From positions 55,297-119,296 of the forward strand of contig JABCZO010000008.1 in the NCBI GenBank assembly GCA_013289615.1: a DNA stretch of 64,000 bases. Direction: 5' to 3'. The position numbers and the translations under genes are program-made. Below are positions 30,201-38,697 of the stretch, one piece after another (the first letter of the stretch is position 1; every line of letters begins with the position of its first letter). The notes beneath the pieces are model-generated. The model made no database searches, was not told the origin of the DNA, and worked only from the letters and a program-made list of their open reading frames with translations. The DNA comes from Gammaproteobacteria bacterium (GTDB lineage: Bacteria; Pseudomonadota; Gammaproteobacteria; Steroidobacterales; Steroidobacteraceae).

Positions 30201-32003
30201 CAGCCATGCCCAGCTGCCATCCGGCCAGTCCAGTCGATAGGGACGCTCGGCGATGACCCGCAGGCCAAAGTGCTCGAATGTTGGCAGCACGTCGGATATC
30301 GATAGCGCTTCGCCGCGGCGAATGATGCGCAGATGCACGCGCTGGTGCGGTTGCCGCGGCGGCCGATAGAGGCGCAGCTGCATGCTATCCACCGCGCTGT
30401 CCAGGCCTTCCAGATCGATGATGTCGTCGACCGCCTGCGCCGCGTCCACGTCCTGCTGGTAGGACGCCGGGAATGCAACCGCGTAGCGCCGATCGAGCGC
30501 AAGCCCGTGCGATTCGCCGAATCTGGCCAGCAATGCTGCACGCAGCCGATCGCGCCAGGAGACGATCGCCGCGGCAATATCGCGCTCGAGGCGCTCGGTG
30601 TCGACGCGGGTGTTGGCCGTCGGATCGACCCGCACCACGATGTGCAGCTGCGCCAGCGGCGCGTCACCGATCGACAGGTTGGATTCCAGCTCCAGCCCGT
30701 GGCACGCCGCCCGCAATAATCCCTCGACTCTGATCTGTGCGGCGGTGTCGCAACGCTCGCGCGGCATGTACACCAGGCAGGACCAGAAGCGCCGGAATTC
30801 GTCCCGGCGCATGATCAATCGCACCCGCGCGCGATCCTGCAGTACCAGCACCGCGCGTGCGCAGCGGATCAGGTCCGGCACGCTGGCCTGGAACAGCTCA
30901 TCGCGCGGCAGCCTCTGCACGATCTGCGACAGGCGCTTGCCATCGTGGCTATTGACCGCAAACGGGAAGTGCTCGAGCACCTGCTTGAGCTTGTGCCGCA
31001 GCCATGGCACCTGGCGCGGATCGGCGGCGTAGGCGTAGAAGGTCCACAGCCCGAGGATGCGGGCCTCGCCGATGACGCGGCCACGCGCGTCGTAGCGCTT
31101 GACGCCGATGTAGTCGAGATAGCCGGGCCGATGCACCGTCGAGCGGTGGTTGGCCTTGGTAATGATGAGCATCCCCGGCGTGCGCAGCGCGCGACGAATG
31201 TTGGCTGTGGCGATGCCGTCGCGGGTACCGGAGAGGCGGCGGCGCAGCAGGCCAAGGGCGGTGCCCGGCAGCGGCTTGAGCAGCGGCCCACCGCGCCCGC
31301 GGCGCAGGCGGCTCTCGCGAAAGCCGAGGAACGTGAAGTGATGCGCCTCCATGTACTGCAGCAGCGCCCGGCTCTCGGCGATCACATCGGCGAACAGCGG
31401 CGGCGGGTGGCGGCTGATATCGGCACACAGCTTGAGCACCGAATTGCGCATGCGCATCCAGTCGCTGCAGGCGCGCCGCACATCGGCCAGGGGCGCCAGC
31501 AGCCGCCGCCGCAGCTGCTCGCATTCGGCCGCATCGCCGACCCGATCGATGCGCCAGTACTGCCAGGATTCGCGCACTCCGCCCTCGGCGCCGGGGCCGG
31601 TTTCGATCTCCGCGTCGAGCGATCTGAGCACACCCGCGCGATCGCGCCAAACCCGAAGAATGGGATGGATGATCAGCTGTGCCGACAGCCCCAGCCTTGC
31701 CAGCGTCATGCTCAGCGTGTCCACCAGGAACGGCATGTCGTCGATGATGAGTTCGACCACCGTATAGGAGGCCGCGCCCGGGCCGGGCGCGGCTAGCGCG
31801 ACCGGCGCACTGCTCACGCGCAGCAGTGTCTGGTGGCGGCGGCGGCGCGCTCCGAATTCAATGTGTGCGGCGCAGCCGCGGCGCAGCGCCGCCTCGTCGA
31901 AGCCGCGCCATTCCTCGACCGGAACGGACGTGCGCCAGGCCCGCAGCAGCGTTGCGGTCAGTTGCAGGCGCGCAGAGCCGCCCTGCGAGCCGCGCTTGCT
32001 CAC
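27201..32003 (-). CDS. NAD-dependent glutamate dehydrogenase, large (about 180 kDa) type
   Basis: 1600 residues, the normal size for the L-180 class found in Pseudomonas and Xanthomonas relatives. N-terminal ACT-like regulatory regions (about 1-650) precede the catalytic core, where IVPVGAKGGFVVRRLPP near 830 holds the catalytic lysine; later KMAITARGAWECIKRHCREL and VAGIGDMSGDVFGNGML are typical. It deaminates glutamate to 2-oxoglutarate with NAD. The GTG start at 32003 overlaps the stop of the E2 gene (GTGA), so it is translationally coupled to a 2-oxoacid dehydrogenase, suggesting joint use in amino acid breakdown. Confidence 0.95.
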   Translation of the reverse strand: MSKRGSQGGSARLQLTATLLRAWRTSVPVEEWRGFDEAALRRGCAAHIEFGARRRRHQTLLRVSSAPVALAAPGPGAASYTVVELIIDDMPFLVDTLSMTLARLGLSAQLIIHPILRVWRDRAGVLRSLDAEIETGPGAEGGVRESWQYWRIDRVGDAAECEQLRRRLLAPLADVRRACSDWMRMRNSVLKLCADISRHPPPLFADVIAESRALLQYMEAHHFTFLGFRESRLRRGRGGPLLKPLPGTALGLLRRRLSGTRDGIATANIRRALRTPGMLIITKANHRSTVHRPGYLDYIGVKRYDARGRVIGEARILGLWTFYAYAADPRQVPWLRHKLKQVLEHFPFAVNSHDGKRLSQIVQRLPRDELFQASVPDLIRCARAVLVLQDRARVRLIMRRDEFRRFWSCLVYMPRERCDTAAQIRVEGLLRAACHGLELESNLSIGDAPLAQLHIVVRVDPTANTRVDTERLERDIAAAIVSWRDRLRAALLARFGESHGLALDRRYAVAFPASYQQDVDAAQAVDDIIDLEGLDSAVDSMQLRLYRPPRQPHQRVHLRIIRRGEALSISDVLPTFEHFGLRVIAERPYRLDWPDGSWAWLQDFELEHYNLQGIAVPRVAPELIAAFRAIRAGELDDDGFNRLLIAAELSMRQVTVLRACCRYLLQTGIPFSQSYMERVLGTHSAAARDLCELFQQRLAPHSTRGARARSVVLERRLRRAISAVVSPDEDRILRAFLAVILATLRTNYFRRDGAGNPRPWLSLKFDPARIPGLPQPRPAFEIFLHSPRVEGVHLRAGPIARGGIRWSERPEDFRTEVLGLMKAQHVKNTLIVPVGAKGGFVVRRLPPRTAPLAQQQEVVECYRSFIRGLLDLTDNIVAGRVVPPPEVRRLDGDDPYLVVAADKGTATFSDLANAVSAEYGFWLGDAFASGGSAGYDHKKMAITARGAWECIKRHCRELGSDIQREPFTVAGIGDMSGDVFGNGMLLSRQIRLVAAFNHQHVFLDPKPDAARSFRERERLFRLPRSGWNDYSARLLSRGGAIFERSAKSVTLSREAQALLELPQRRASPVEIIRAILCMRVDLLWNGGIGTYVKAADERHGEIGDRANDAVRVDGLQVRARVVGEGGNLGFSQRGRIEYAATGGRINTDFIDNSAGVNTSDVEVNLKILLDAPGRAPVTPARRNRLLANATDEVAALVVRNNYLQSEALSLMERRAVEDLGEHQQLLRWLERHGEIDRAVEFLPTDDEMEQRRRQGRGLTRPELALLFAYGKIALNHALTETGSAADPYLARELERYFPRAMQRRFPERIKRHRLRKQIIITATTNSIVNRVGPTLLIHCSEAGNANAAAIARAYTIARDSADLRTLWAQIEALDGRIKPADQYDALLETSRYLTHYTLWLLQHRRDYGAVGAAVSRLQPALREFAQVTPAALEGLDRERYLARCRRYAGQGLPARLAESIAALEPLGVAPDMVTLMASSRASARAVARAHFGLGARLGLDWLHGAIEQLPAGGSWQRAAQQRLLDNALAAHLRISAAALRHESKRRAPSAGAGDPALERWQQLQRDLRALAAPDLAALTVAVEALENLAASRAHDLARLL

Positions 32004-33199
32004 TCGGGCAGTTCCAGATCCGCCATCACGGCGCCGAGAAACCGCACCGCCTCTCCGCCGGTGATGACCCGATGATCGAAAGTCAGCGACAGCGGCATAC
32101 GGGTGTGAATTTCAATGCGTTCTCCAGCCGCGATAACATCACGCCGCACGCGGCCGGTGCCTAGAATCGCGACCGCAGGCGGCACCACGATCGGCGTGGC
32201 ATAGCGCCCGGCCATGCTGCCAAAGTTGGAAAGCATGAAGGTGAAATTGCGCAGCTCCTCGCCGCCTACGGTGCGATCGCGCGCGGCGCGCTTGAGCCGG
32301 TCGAGTTCGACGCGCAGCTGCGCCGGACTGCGCTTCTCGACATGACGGATCACCGGCACCAGCAGGCCGTCGATGGTGTCCACCGCGATGCCGACATCGA
32401 TCTGTTCGAACAGCGTGCGGCTCTGCGATTTCCCGTCGAACCAGGCGTTCAGGCCCGGCTCGGTGCGCACGCCCGCGGTGATGGCGCGCAGCACCCGCGT
32501 GGTGTAGTCGCGGCCGGCACCCCAGGCGTGCAGATCGGCGTCGTCGAACACCGAGCATGCCATCACCGAGTCGCGCGACAGCGACATGCTCTGCGCCATG
32601 GCGCGGCGCAGGCTGCGCAGCACCTCGACATCGCCGCCAGCGGCGGGGGCACGCGCCGACTGGGCGGGGTGCATCTTGCTGGCGGCGTTGGAGCCCGGTA
32701 GTCCTACCGCCATCACATCATCGAGCGTGATCAGACCGCCGCGCCCGGTGCCGGTGAGGGTAGCGACCTCGACGCCGAGGCTGCGCGCCAGGGCGCGCGC
32801 GGCCGGTACTGCGCGCACCCGCGGCCCGGTAACCGCATTGGCTGCCTCGAGCGCCGCGGCGGTTGCGTCGTCGTCGGCCAGGCCCGGCATGTGTCCGACC
32901 ACGGTCCCGGAATCGTCACTGGCAGCCGCGAGCGTGGCGCGCGCGGCTGCCTGCGACGCCGCGGCGTCCGCGGCGAATTCGATCAATGGCGCGCCGATCT
33001 CGATGCGATCTCCAGGCTGCGCGTGCAGCGCGGTGATCGTGCCGCTGACCGGGGATGGCACTTCGACTACTGCCTTGGCGGTCTCCACCGATAGCATCGG
33101 GGCATCGACCTCGATCTGATCGCCAACCTTGACGTGCCAGCGCAGGATCTCGGCCTCGGACAGACCTTCGCCAAGATCGGGAAGTTTAAACACTGTCAT
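32000..33199 (-). CDS. Dihydrolipoamide acyltransferase (E2) of a 2-oxoacid dehydrogenase complex
   Basis: 399 residues from the ATG at 33199. One lipoyl domain has its modified lysine K42 in ETAKAVVE. A peripheral subunit-binding domain (about 123-160) contains RAVPAARALARSLGV, and the catalytic core ends with LTFDHRVITGGEAVRFL near 370. The usual DHRxxDG motif has Thr in place of the Asp, a variant that I recall in a bacterial E2 subgroup. It follows E1 beta by 22 bases. The E3 (lipoamide dehydrogenase) gene is not in this operon. The acyl group (pyruvate or branched-chain) is not settled by sequence. Confidence 0.93.
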   Translation of the reverse strand: MTVFKLPDLGEGLSEAEILRWHVKVGDQIEVDAPMLSVETAKAVVEVPSPVSGTITALHAQPGDRIEIGAPLIEFAADAAASQAAARATLAAASDDSGTVVGHMPGLADDDATAAALEAANAVTGPRVRAVPAARALARSLGVEVATLTGTGRGGLITLDDVMAVGLPGSNAASKMHPAQSARAPAAGGDVEVLRSLRRAMAQSMSLSRDSVMACSVFDDADLHAWGAGRDYTTRVLRAITAGVRTEPGLNAWFDGKSQSRTLFEQIDVGIAVDTIDGLLVPVIRHVEKRSPAQLRVELDRLKRAARDRTVGGEELRNFTFMLSNFGSMAGRYATPIVVPPAVAILGTGRVRRDVIAAGERIEIHTRMPLSLTFDHRVITGGEAVRFLGAVMADLELPE

Positions 33200-33221
33200 G
33201 CCTGCACCCCCTGATCCGCGT

Positions 33222-34199
33222 CTATTCGGCCAGCGTGGCACGGATCGCATCGACGATGCGCGCCACGCCGGGAATGTAATCGTGTTCCAGCCGGTACAGC
33301 GGCATGACGGTGTCGTAGCCCGCCACACGCCGGATCGGCGCCAGCAGATCGTACAGCGCCCGCTCGTTCACAGTCGCGGCGATCTCGGCGCCCAGGCCGC
33401 AGGTGCGCGGTGCTTCATGCACGATCAGCAGTCGCCCGGTCTTGACCACCGAGTCGAGGATGGTATCGAAGTCGAGCGGAGCCAGCGTTCCGGCATCGAT
33501 GACCTCGCAGCTCACGCCGTCGGCCGCCAGTTGTTCGGCGGCCTTGAGACTGTCGACCGTCATTGCTCCCCAGGTCACGATCGTCAGGTCGCTGCCTTCG
33601 CGCAACACGAAGCTACAGCCGATGGCCAGCGCCTGACCGTCATCCTGCACCTCCTGCCTGGCAAATCGATACAGCCGTACCGGCTCGAGAAACATCACCG
33701 GATCGGGATCACGGATCGCCGCCAGCAACAACCCGTAGGCGCGCGCCGGAGACGATGGGCAAACGACCCGCAGGCCGGGGTGATGGCACAGCAGCGCCTC
33801 GAGGCTCTCCGAGTGGTGCTCGGGTGCGTGTATGCCGCCGCCATGCGGCATGCGCAGCACCACCGGGCAGCTCAGCCGCCCGCGGGTGCGGTTGCGCAGG
33901 CGTGCCATGTGACTGGCGATCTGGTCCAGTGCCGGATAGATGAAACCCATGAACTGGATCTCGGCCACCGGCTTCAGGCCCTGTGCCGCCATGCCGATCG
34001 CCGTGCCTGCAATCAGGCCTTCGGCCAGCGGCGTATCCTGCACGCGCGCCTTGCCGAAGCGCTGCTGCAGCCCGACCGTTGCGCGAAACACGCCGCCATT
34101 GGTGCCGACGTCTTCCCCCAACACGACGACCGACGGGTCGTGCGCCATCTCCCAGGCGTGCGCCATGTTGATGGCTTCGACCATCGTCATCTTCGCCAT
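33222..34199 (-). CDS. 2-oxoacid dehydrogenase E1 component, beta subunit
   Basis: 325 residues from the ATG at 34199 with AAAGGA upstream. Typical blocks are VVVLGEDVGTNGGVFRAT, the RVQDTPLAEGLIAGTAIGMA region, MPHGGGIHAPEHHSESLEAL and LIVHEAPRTCGLGAEIAATV. It forms the alpha2beta2 thiamine-diphosphate decarboxylase with the upstream alpha subunit. The start lies 46 bases after the alpha stop. It is similar to both PdhB and BkdA2; the operon fits either a pyruvate or a branched-chain complex. Confidence 0.93.
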   Translation of the reverse strand: MAKMTMVEAINMAHAWEMAHDPSVVVLGEDVGTNGGVFRATVGLQQRFGKARVQDTPLAEGLIAGTAIGMAAQGLKPVAEIQFMGFIYPALDQIASHMARLRNRTRGRLSCPVVLRMPHGGGIHAPEHHSESLEALLCHHPGLRVVCPSSPARAYGLLLAAIRDPDPVMFLEPVRLYRFARQEVQDDGQALAIGCSFVLREGSDLTIVTWGAMTVDSLKAAEQLAADGVSCEVIDAGTLAPLDFDTILDSVVKTGRLLIVHEAPRTCGLGAEIAATVNERALYDLLAPIRRVAGYDTVMPLYRLEHDYIPGVARIVDAIRATLAE

Positions 34200-34245
34200 C
34201 GAAACTATCCTTTGTTCTAATCCGATTGCGAAAGTGCGTTGCTGC

Positions 34246-35331
34246 CTAGTGGCCCGACGCCGCAAAGCGACGCGCCTCATCGCGCTGGGCGCGCAGCGCC
34301 GGCGTCAGCTGCGCGTAAAGATAATCGAACATTGCGTCGGTAGACTGCTTCGGCGTCGCCAGGTACTGCTTGACCGCGGCGTCTACTTCCTCGCTGCATG
34401 CGGCCTTGAGCGCCTGCTCGTCGGCCTCATCCCACAGTGCACGCGATTGCAGGAAGTTGCGGGTGCGTGCGATCGGTTCGAGCCGCCGCGCGTCGGCAAC
34501 TTCCTCGGCACTGCGGTAGCGCGTGGCATCATCCGACGTGGTGTGATCGCTCAGGCGGTAGGTGAGGGCTTCGATGACCGTCGGGCCGCCGCCGCCGCGG
34601 GCACGCTCGATCGCGTCGCCGACCGCATCGCGCACCACCAGCAGGTCGTTGCCGTCGATCTGCAGCGCCGGAATGCCGGCGGCGATCGCCTTCTGCGCCA
34701 GTGTCGTCGCCGCGGTCTGCGCCGCCACCGGGACCGATATCGCCCAGCGGTTGTTGACGATGACACACACCAGCGGCAGCGACTTGACGCCGGCGAAGTT
34801 GATGGCCTCGTAGAACGCGCCCTGGGAGGTACCGCCGTCGCCGATGAACGCGAGGGCACAGCGCCGCTCAGCGCGGATCTGAATCGCCAGCGCCGCCCCG
34901 GCCGCGTGCGGCATCTGCGAGCCAATCGGTACGCAAAACGGAAAGTCCTGCGGCGAGTGCCGGTACATCGTGCCGCGCTCATCCCCGCCCCAATACAGCA
35001 GCACGTCGAGCATGTCGACACCGCGCCAGAACTTGGTGCCGATCTCGCGATACACCGTGAACAGCACGTCGTCTGCTCGCATGGCGGCACCGACGCCAAC
35101 GTGCGTGGCTTCGTGGCCCAGGCAGGAGGGGTAGGTGCCGAGCTTGCCGGTACGCTGCAGATTGACCGCCTTGGTGTCGAAGGCGCGGGCACGGACCATC
35201 ATCCGGTACATGCGCCGCAGCAGTTCGCCGTCCTCGACCCAGGCTGGAAGCGCACCCAGCGGCGCGCCGTCGCCATCGAGGCAGGCACGGTACGGAATCT
35301 CGAATTGTGCAACGATTCGCTGTTCGCTCAT
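34246..35331 (-). CDS. 2-oxoacid dehydrogenase E1 component, alpha subunit
   Basis: 361 residues. The thiamine-diphosphate motif starts at GDGGTSQGAF (164-173) and ends with the NN pair at 193-194. TYPSCLGHEAT at 66-76 and the phosphorylation-loop-like YRLSDHTTSDDATRYRS are characteristic of PdhA/BkdA1 proteins. It decarboxylates a 2-oxoacid and hands the acyl group to lipoate on E2. No good ribosome site precedes the ATG at 35331; instead an 8-bp inverted repeat (35342-35371) sits about ten bases upstream. It leads an operon of E1 alpha, E1 beta, E2, glutamate dehydrogenase and perhaps gpmA. Confidence 0.94.
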   Translation of the reverse strand: MSEQRIVAQFEIPYRACLDGDGAPLGALPAWVEDGELLRRMYRMMVRARAFDTKAVNLQRTGKLGTYPSCLGHEATHVGVGAAMRADDVLFTVYREIGTKFWRGVDMLDVLLYWGGDERGTMYRHSPQDFPFCVPIGSQMPHAAGAALAIQIRAERRCALAFIGDGGTSQGAFYEAINFAGVKSLPLVCVIVNNRWAISVPVAAQTAATTLAQKAIAAGIPALQIDGNDLLVVRDAVGDAIERARGGGGPTVIEALTYRLSDHTTSDDATRYRSAEEVADARRLEPIARTRNFLQSRALWDEADEQALKAACSEEVDAAVKQYLATPKQSTDAMFDYLYAQLTPALRAQRDEARRFAASGH

Positions 35332-35600
35332 GGAGAGAATCGTAGCACTTCGTCCAGTTCGGGAGTGCTACCGGCGCGCCGGCACCACGCCGGCGGCGTT
35401 ACCGGCCTCATCCGGCCTGGTCCACGGCTGCTGCACGTGCTGCCGGTTCGGCTGCGCGGTAGCCGGCGGCGCTGATGTGTATGACGGCTTCGATTTGGGC
35501 GGCGCGCAGTTCCAGGGGCCGGCACTAAGTGGTGCGTTCGACGTCATGGCGATACTTTACCTAGGAAACTTTCATCGGCAAATATTTCCGCGGCGCAGAA
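35332..35600 (-). promoter_or_regulatory. Leader and candidate promoter of the 2-oxoacid dehydrogenase operon
   Basis: On the minus strand TTGCCG (35581-35576) and TAAAGT (35559-35554) are 16 bases apart and resemble -35 and -10 boxes, giving a start near 35547 and a leader of about 215 nt. GTAGCACT (35342-35349) and AGTGCTAC (35364-35371) form a perfect inverted repeat with a 14-base loop just before the E1 alpha start; it may be an operator or an mRNA hairpin controlling translation. A 59-codon open frame at 35547-35368 has weak support and is not called as a gene. Confidence 0.4.
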
Positions 35601-36752
35601 TTATTCCCGACCTGCCGCGGTAGTTTGCGACTCCGGCATCGGTTGGTTGCGAAGCGGGCGCGCCAGGTAGAATTCGGTCTGCATTTCAACCAGGCGGCTG
35701 GCGGTGCGGCGGAACTCGAGTTGCAGCAGCTCGCCGCGGTACAGATCTGCCGGCGCCGCCGCTGCAGACGCCACCAGCTTGATGCCCTGATCGTAGAACT
35801 CATCGATCAGCGCAATGAAACGGCGCGCTTCATTGTCCTGGTGCGCTTCGGTGAAGGCGGGCACGTCGGACAGCAGCACGGTGTGAAATTCGCACGCGAT
35901 TTCCACATAGTCGTTTGGGCTGCGCGGCTGTTCGCACAGCGTGGCGAAGCTGAACCACACGACACCGCCGCGCCGGCGCACTGCGCGCAACCTGCGGCCG
36001 GCAATGCGCAGATCGGTTGCGCTCTCGCCATGCTCGCCGGCCAGAGCGTCGAACAGGACCTGCAATTGCGCGGCGCTGTCGACCGCACCGCTGTCCAGAT
36101 AGATCGGGCGGCGCTGCAGCTGGCGCAAGCGGTAGTCGATCCCGCCATCGACCGCCAGCACCTCGAGCTCGCGCTCCAGCAGCCCGATCGCGGGCAGAAA
36201 GCGCTCGCGCTGCAGACCGTTCCAATACAGCGCGGCCGGCGGCAGGTTCGAGGTGATAACCAGCTGTACCCCACGACGGACCAGTGCCTCGAGCAGCCCG
36301 CCGAGCAGCATCGCATCGACAATGTCGCTGACATACAGTTCATCCAGACACAGCAGGCGTGTCTGGCGGGCAATGCGGCGTGCCAGCAGCTGCAGCGGAT
36401 CCCGGCGCGCGCCAATGTGCCGCAACTGCAGGTGCATGTCGCGCATGAAATGATGAAAATGACTGCGCTGGCGCGTGCCTGCCGGCAGGCTGTCATAGAA
36501 CAGATCCATCAACCAGGTCTTGCCGCGACCGACGCCGCCCCACAGATACACGCCGCGGCGCTGCCCGGGCCGATCGCCGGTCGGCCGATCCTTGCGCAGC
36601 CGCTGCCAGAATCCGCCGCCGCCTTCAGCCAGCAGACGCGTGCGAAGCAGCTCCAGCTGCTCGATCGCCGCGCTCTGGGCTGCGTCGGCCTGGTAGCCGT
36701 GCGCGGCCAGTTCGCGCTGGTAGCGCTGGCGCAGGTTCGTCTGCGCGATCAA
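35601..36752 (-). CDS. zapE: Cell-division ATPase ZapE (AFG1/LACE1 family)
   Basis: 383 residues from a TTG at 36752. This start is chosen because it overlaps the upstream acyltransferase stop as TTGA, has AAAGAG nearby, and gives the family's usual length; no ATG or GTG fits. Walker A GGVGRGKTWLMD and Walker B LLCLDELYVSDI mark the P-loop ATPase, with VITSNLPP as sensor and DYRLRQLQRRPIYL later. ZapE acts at the division ring in E. coli under stress. It is not linked here to rplM/rpsI, its common neighbours. Confidence 0.92.
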   Translation of the reverse strand: MIAQTNLRQRYQRELAAHGYQADAAQSAAIEQLELLRTRLLAEGGGGFWQRLRKDRPTGDRPGQRRGVYLWGGVGRGKTWLMDLFYDSLPAGTRQRSHFHHFMRDMHLQLRHIGARRDPLQLLARRIARQTRLLCLDELYVSDIVDAMLLGGLLEALVRRGVQLVITSNLPPAALYWNGLQRERFLPAIGLLERELEVLAVDGGIDYRLRQLQRRPIYLDSGAVDSAAQLQVLFDALAGEHGESATDLRIAGRRLRAVRRRGGVVWFSFATLCEQPRSPNDYVEIACEFHTVLLSDVPAFTEAHQDNEARRFIALIDEFYDQGIKLVASAAAAPADLYRGELLQLEFRRTASRLVEMQTEFYLARPLRNQPMPESQTTAAGRE

Positions 36753-37573
36753 TGGCGCGCGCTCTTTTCCAGATCCGGTTCCCCGAGCGCGGCCAGCAGC
36801 GCATCGCGAGCCGCATCGCGCAGGCGCAGTGCCCGATCGCGGCTGTCCTGCTCGCCGCCGGATGCAAGGGCCGGCAGCGCCGCGAGCGCTTCGATCCGGA
36901 TGACGCCGGGGCGCGGCCAGGGGCTTCCCGGCGGCAGGCAATGGCGGGTGCCGCGGATCGCCACCGGCAGCAGCGGCAGATTGGCGCGCACTGCCGCGGC
37001 GAATGCGCCAATATGAAAGTGGCGCAGCCCGACGTCCGGGCCGAAAGTTCCCTCGGGAAAAAACACCAACCCCTGCCCGATCCCGGCCTGGCGCATCAGC
37101 CGGCGCGCATCGCGCGCGCCGCGCACGCGGTTGCCGCGCTCGACGAACTCGGCACCGATACGGCGCAGCAATGTGCCGGCCAGCGGTACGGCGGCCATTT
37201 CGCGCTTGATTACGAAACTGAACTGCGCCGGCAAGGTCGCGCACAACACCACGCCATCTAGGTAGCTGCTGTGATTTGCGACTACGATACACGGCTGCGG
37301 CAGGCGGTCGAGGCCGTGCACCTGAAGCCGCATGCCGGCCAGGCGCAGGGCCGCGCGCGCCAGAGCGCGCACCAGCGCGCGCCGGCGTGACAGCCGAGGC
37401 GTGAGCAGCAAAACCGGCAGCATCAGTGTGGCCAGCAGCAGGAACTGAAGCCAGGTGCCGATGCCGTAGGCCAGGCCCAGCGCGCTCAGGCGCGCAGGCG
37501 CCGGGCAGGCACCGGCGGCGGCGTCTGAGCTGGCGCGACGGGCCGATTTAACGGCACGGGTCTCATTACCCAT
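36749..37573 (-). CDS. 1-acyl-sn-glycerol-3-phosphate acyltransferase family (PlsC-like)
   Basis: 274 residues with a membrane segment at about 33-58. The acyltransferase motifs are NHSSYLD (H101 and D106, HX4D) and VFFPEGTFG near 170. The protein transfers an acyl chain to lysophosphatidic acid or a similar acceptor at the inner membrane. The N-terminal 25 residues are variable and rich in Ala and Arg. It overlaps zapE by four bases. It could be a lyso-ornithine-lipid or other PlsC-like paralogue rather than the main PlsC. Confidence 0.88.
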   Translation of the reverse strand: MGNETRAVKSARRASSDAAAGACPAPARLSALGLAYGIGTWLQFLLLATLMLPVLLLTPRLSRRRALVRALARAALRLAGMRLQVHGLDRLPQPCIVVANHSSYLDGVVLCATLPAQFSFVIKREMAAVPLAGTLLRRIGAEFVERGNRVRGARDARRLMRQAGIGQGLVFFPEGTFGPDVGLRHFHIGAFAAAVRANLPLLPVAIRGTRHCLPPGSPWPRPGVIRIEALAALPALASGGEQDSRDRALRLRDAARDALLAALGEPDLEKSARH

Positions 37574-37700
37574 CTTTTTGCATGTGATGCAGTTCTCTTT
37601 ATGTTAACGGCTGCGCGCGGCTGTGAGGGTGATCACATCGAAGCGCGGCCCCGCCTCAGCATACTTCGACGGCGAGAACAACCCACATCAAGGTACTGCA

Positions 37701-38633
37701 TTGACAATTCAGGCTACAGCCAAAGTGGAGAAATCCGGACCCGACCCGACCGATCCGATCATCGCGCGTTTTCTCGACGCGGTCTGGATGGAGCGGGGCC
37801 TGTCGTCGAACACACTGGCGGCCTACCGCGCCGACCTGGTGGCGCTGCATCGCTGGCTGGGTGCGCGCAATCTCAGCCTGGCGCAGACCGGACGTGCCGA
37901 TTTGATGGATTTCATTGCCGCCCGTGTGCAGGCGGGCGCGCGCCCGCGCTCCACGGCGCGTCAGCTCTCGTCTTTCCGCCGCTTCTTTCGCTACCTGCTG
38001 CGCGACGGCGGTCTGCGCGAAGATCCCACGGCCCAGATCGCGATGCCGAAGATCGGCCGCTCGCTGCCACGCTCGCTGTCCGAGGCGGAGGTCGAATCGC
38101 TGCTGGGCGCACCCGCGGTGGCCGACCCACTCGGCTACCGTGACCGCACCATGCTGGAAGTGCTGTATGCGACCGGGCTGCGGGTATCGGAGCTGGTGAG
38201 CCTCAAGCTCGGCCAGATCAACATGAACCAGGGGGTGACCCGGGTGCTCGGCAAGGGCAATCGGGAGCGCCTGATTCCACTGGGCGAGGAGGCGGTGCGC
38301 TGGCTCAAGGCCTTCATCGCCGGTGCGCGCAACGACATCCTGCTGGATCGCAGTACCGACTACCTGTTTCCGACCCGCCGCGGCGATCGCATGACGCGCC
38401 AGGCGTTCTGGCACATCATTAAAAGATACGCGCGCAAGGCGGGCGTGGATCGGGAACTCTCACCGCACACCCTGCGCCATGCCTTTGCGACCCATCTGCT
38501 TAACCACGGTGCCGACCTGCGTGTAGTCCAGATGCTGCTCGGCCATAGCGACCTGTCGACCACCCAGATCTATACCCACGTGGCCCGGGAACGCATGAAA
38601 GAGCTGCACTCCCAGCACCATCCGCGCGGCTGA
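37701..38633 (+). CDS. xerD: Site-specific tyrosine recombinase XerD
   Basis: 310 residues from a TTG at 37701 with AAGG seven bases upstream. GTG codons at 37623 and 37629 would add residues unlike the family, and no ATG is available, so the start is uncertain. The SAM-like N-terminal domain spans about 20-105. The catalytic set is complete: R161 in TGLRVSEL, K in GKGNRERL, H256 and R259 in HTLRHAFATHLL, H in LLGHSDLS and Y291 in IYTHV. With XerC it resolves chromosome dimers at dif. The next gene is a DsbC-type protein, a common gammaproteobacterial arrangement. Confidence 0.94.
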   Translation: MTIQATAKVEKSGPDPTDPIIARFLDAVWMERGLSSNTLAAYRADLVALHRWLGARNLSLAQTGRADLMDFIAARVQAGARPRSTARQLSSFRRFFRYLLRDGGLREDPTAQIAMPKIGRSLPRSLSEAEVESLLGAPAVADPLGYRDRTMLEVLYATGLRVSELVSLKLGQINMNQGVTRVLGKGNRERLIPLGEEAVRWLKAFIAGARNDILLDRSTDYLFPTRRGDRMTRQAFWHIIKRYARKAGVDRELSPHTLRHAFATHLLNHGADLRVVQMLLGHSDLSTTQIYTHVARERMKELHSQHHPRG

Positions 38634-38697
38634 TCGAGCCGCCAGTGGTCCGGTGCCGCCGCCGCCCGCGGCTATCGCGCATGCTATGCTCGGGCGC

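Noticed and set aside
35368..35547. A 59-codon minus-strand open frame before the E1 alpha gene
   Set aside because: No ribosome site, Pro/Ala-rich composition, and its ATG falls at the predicted transcription start; not enough to call a gene.
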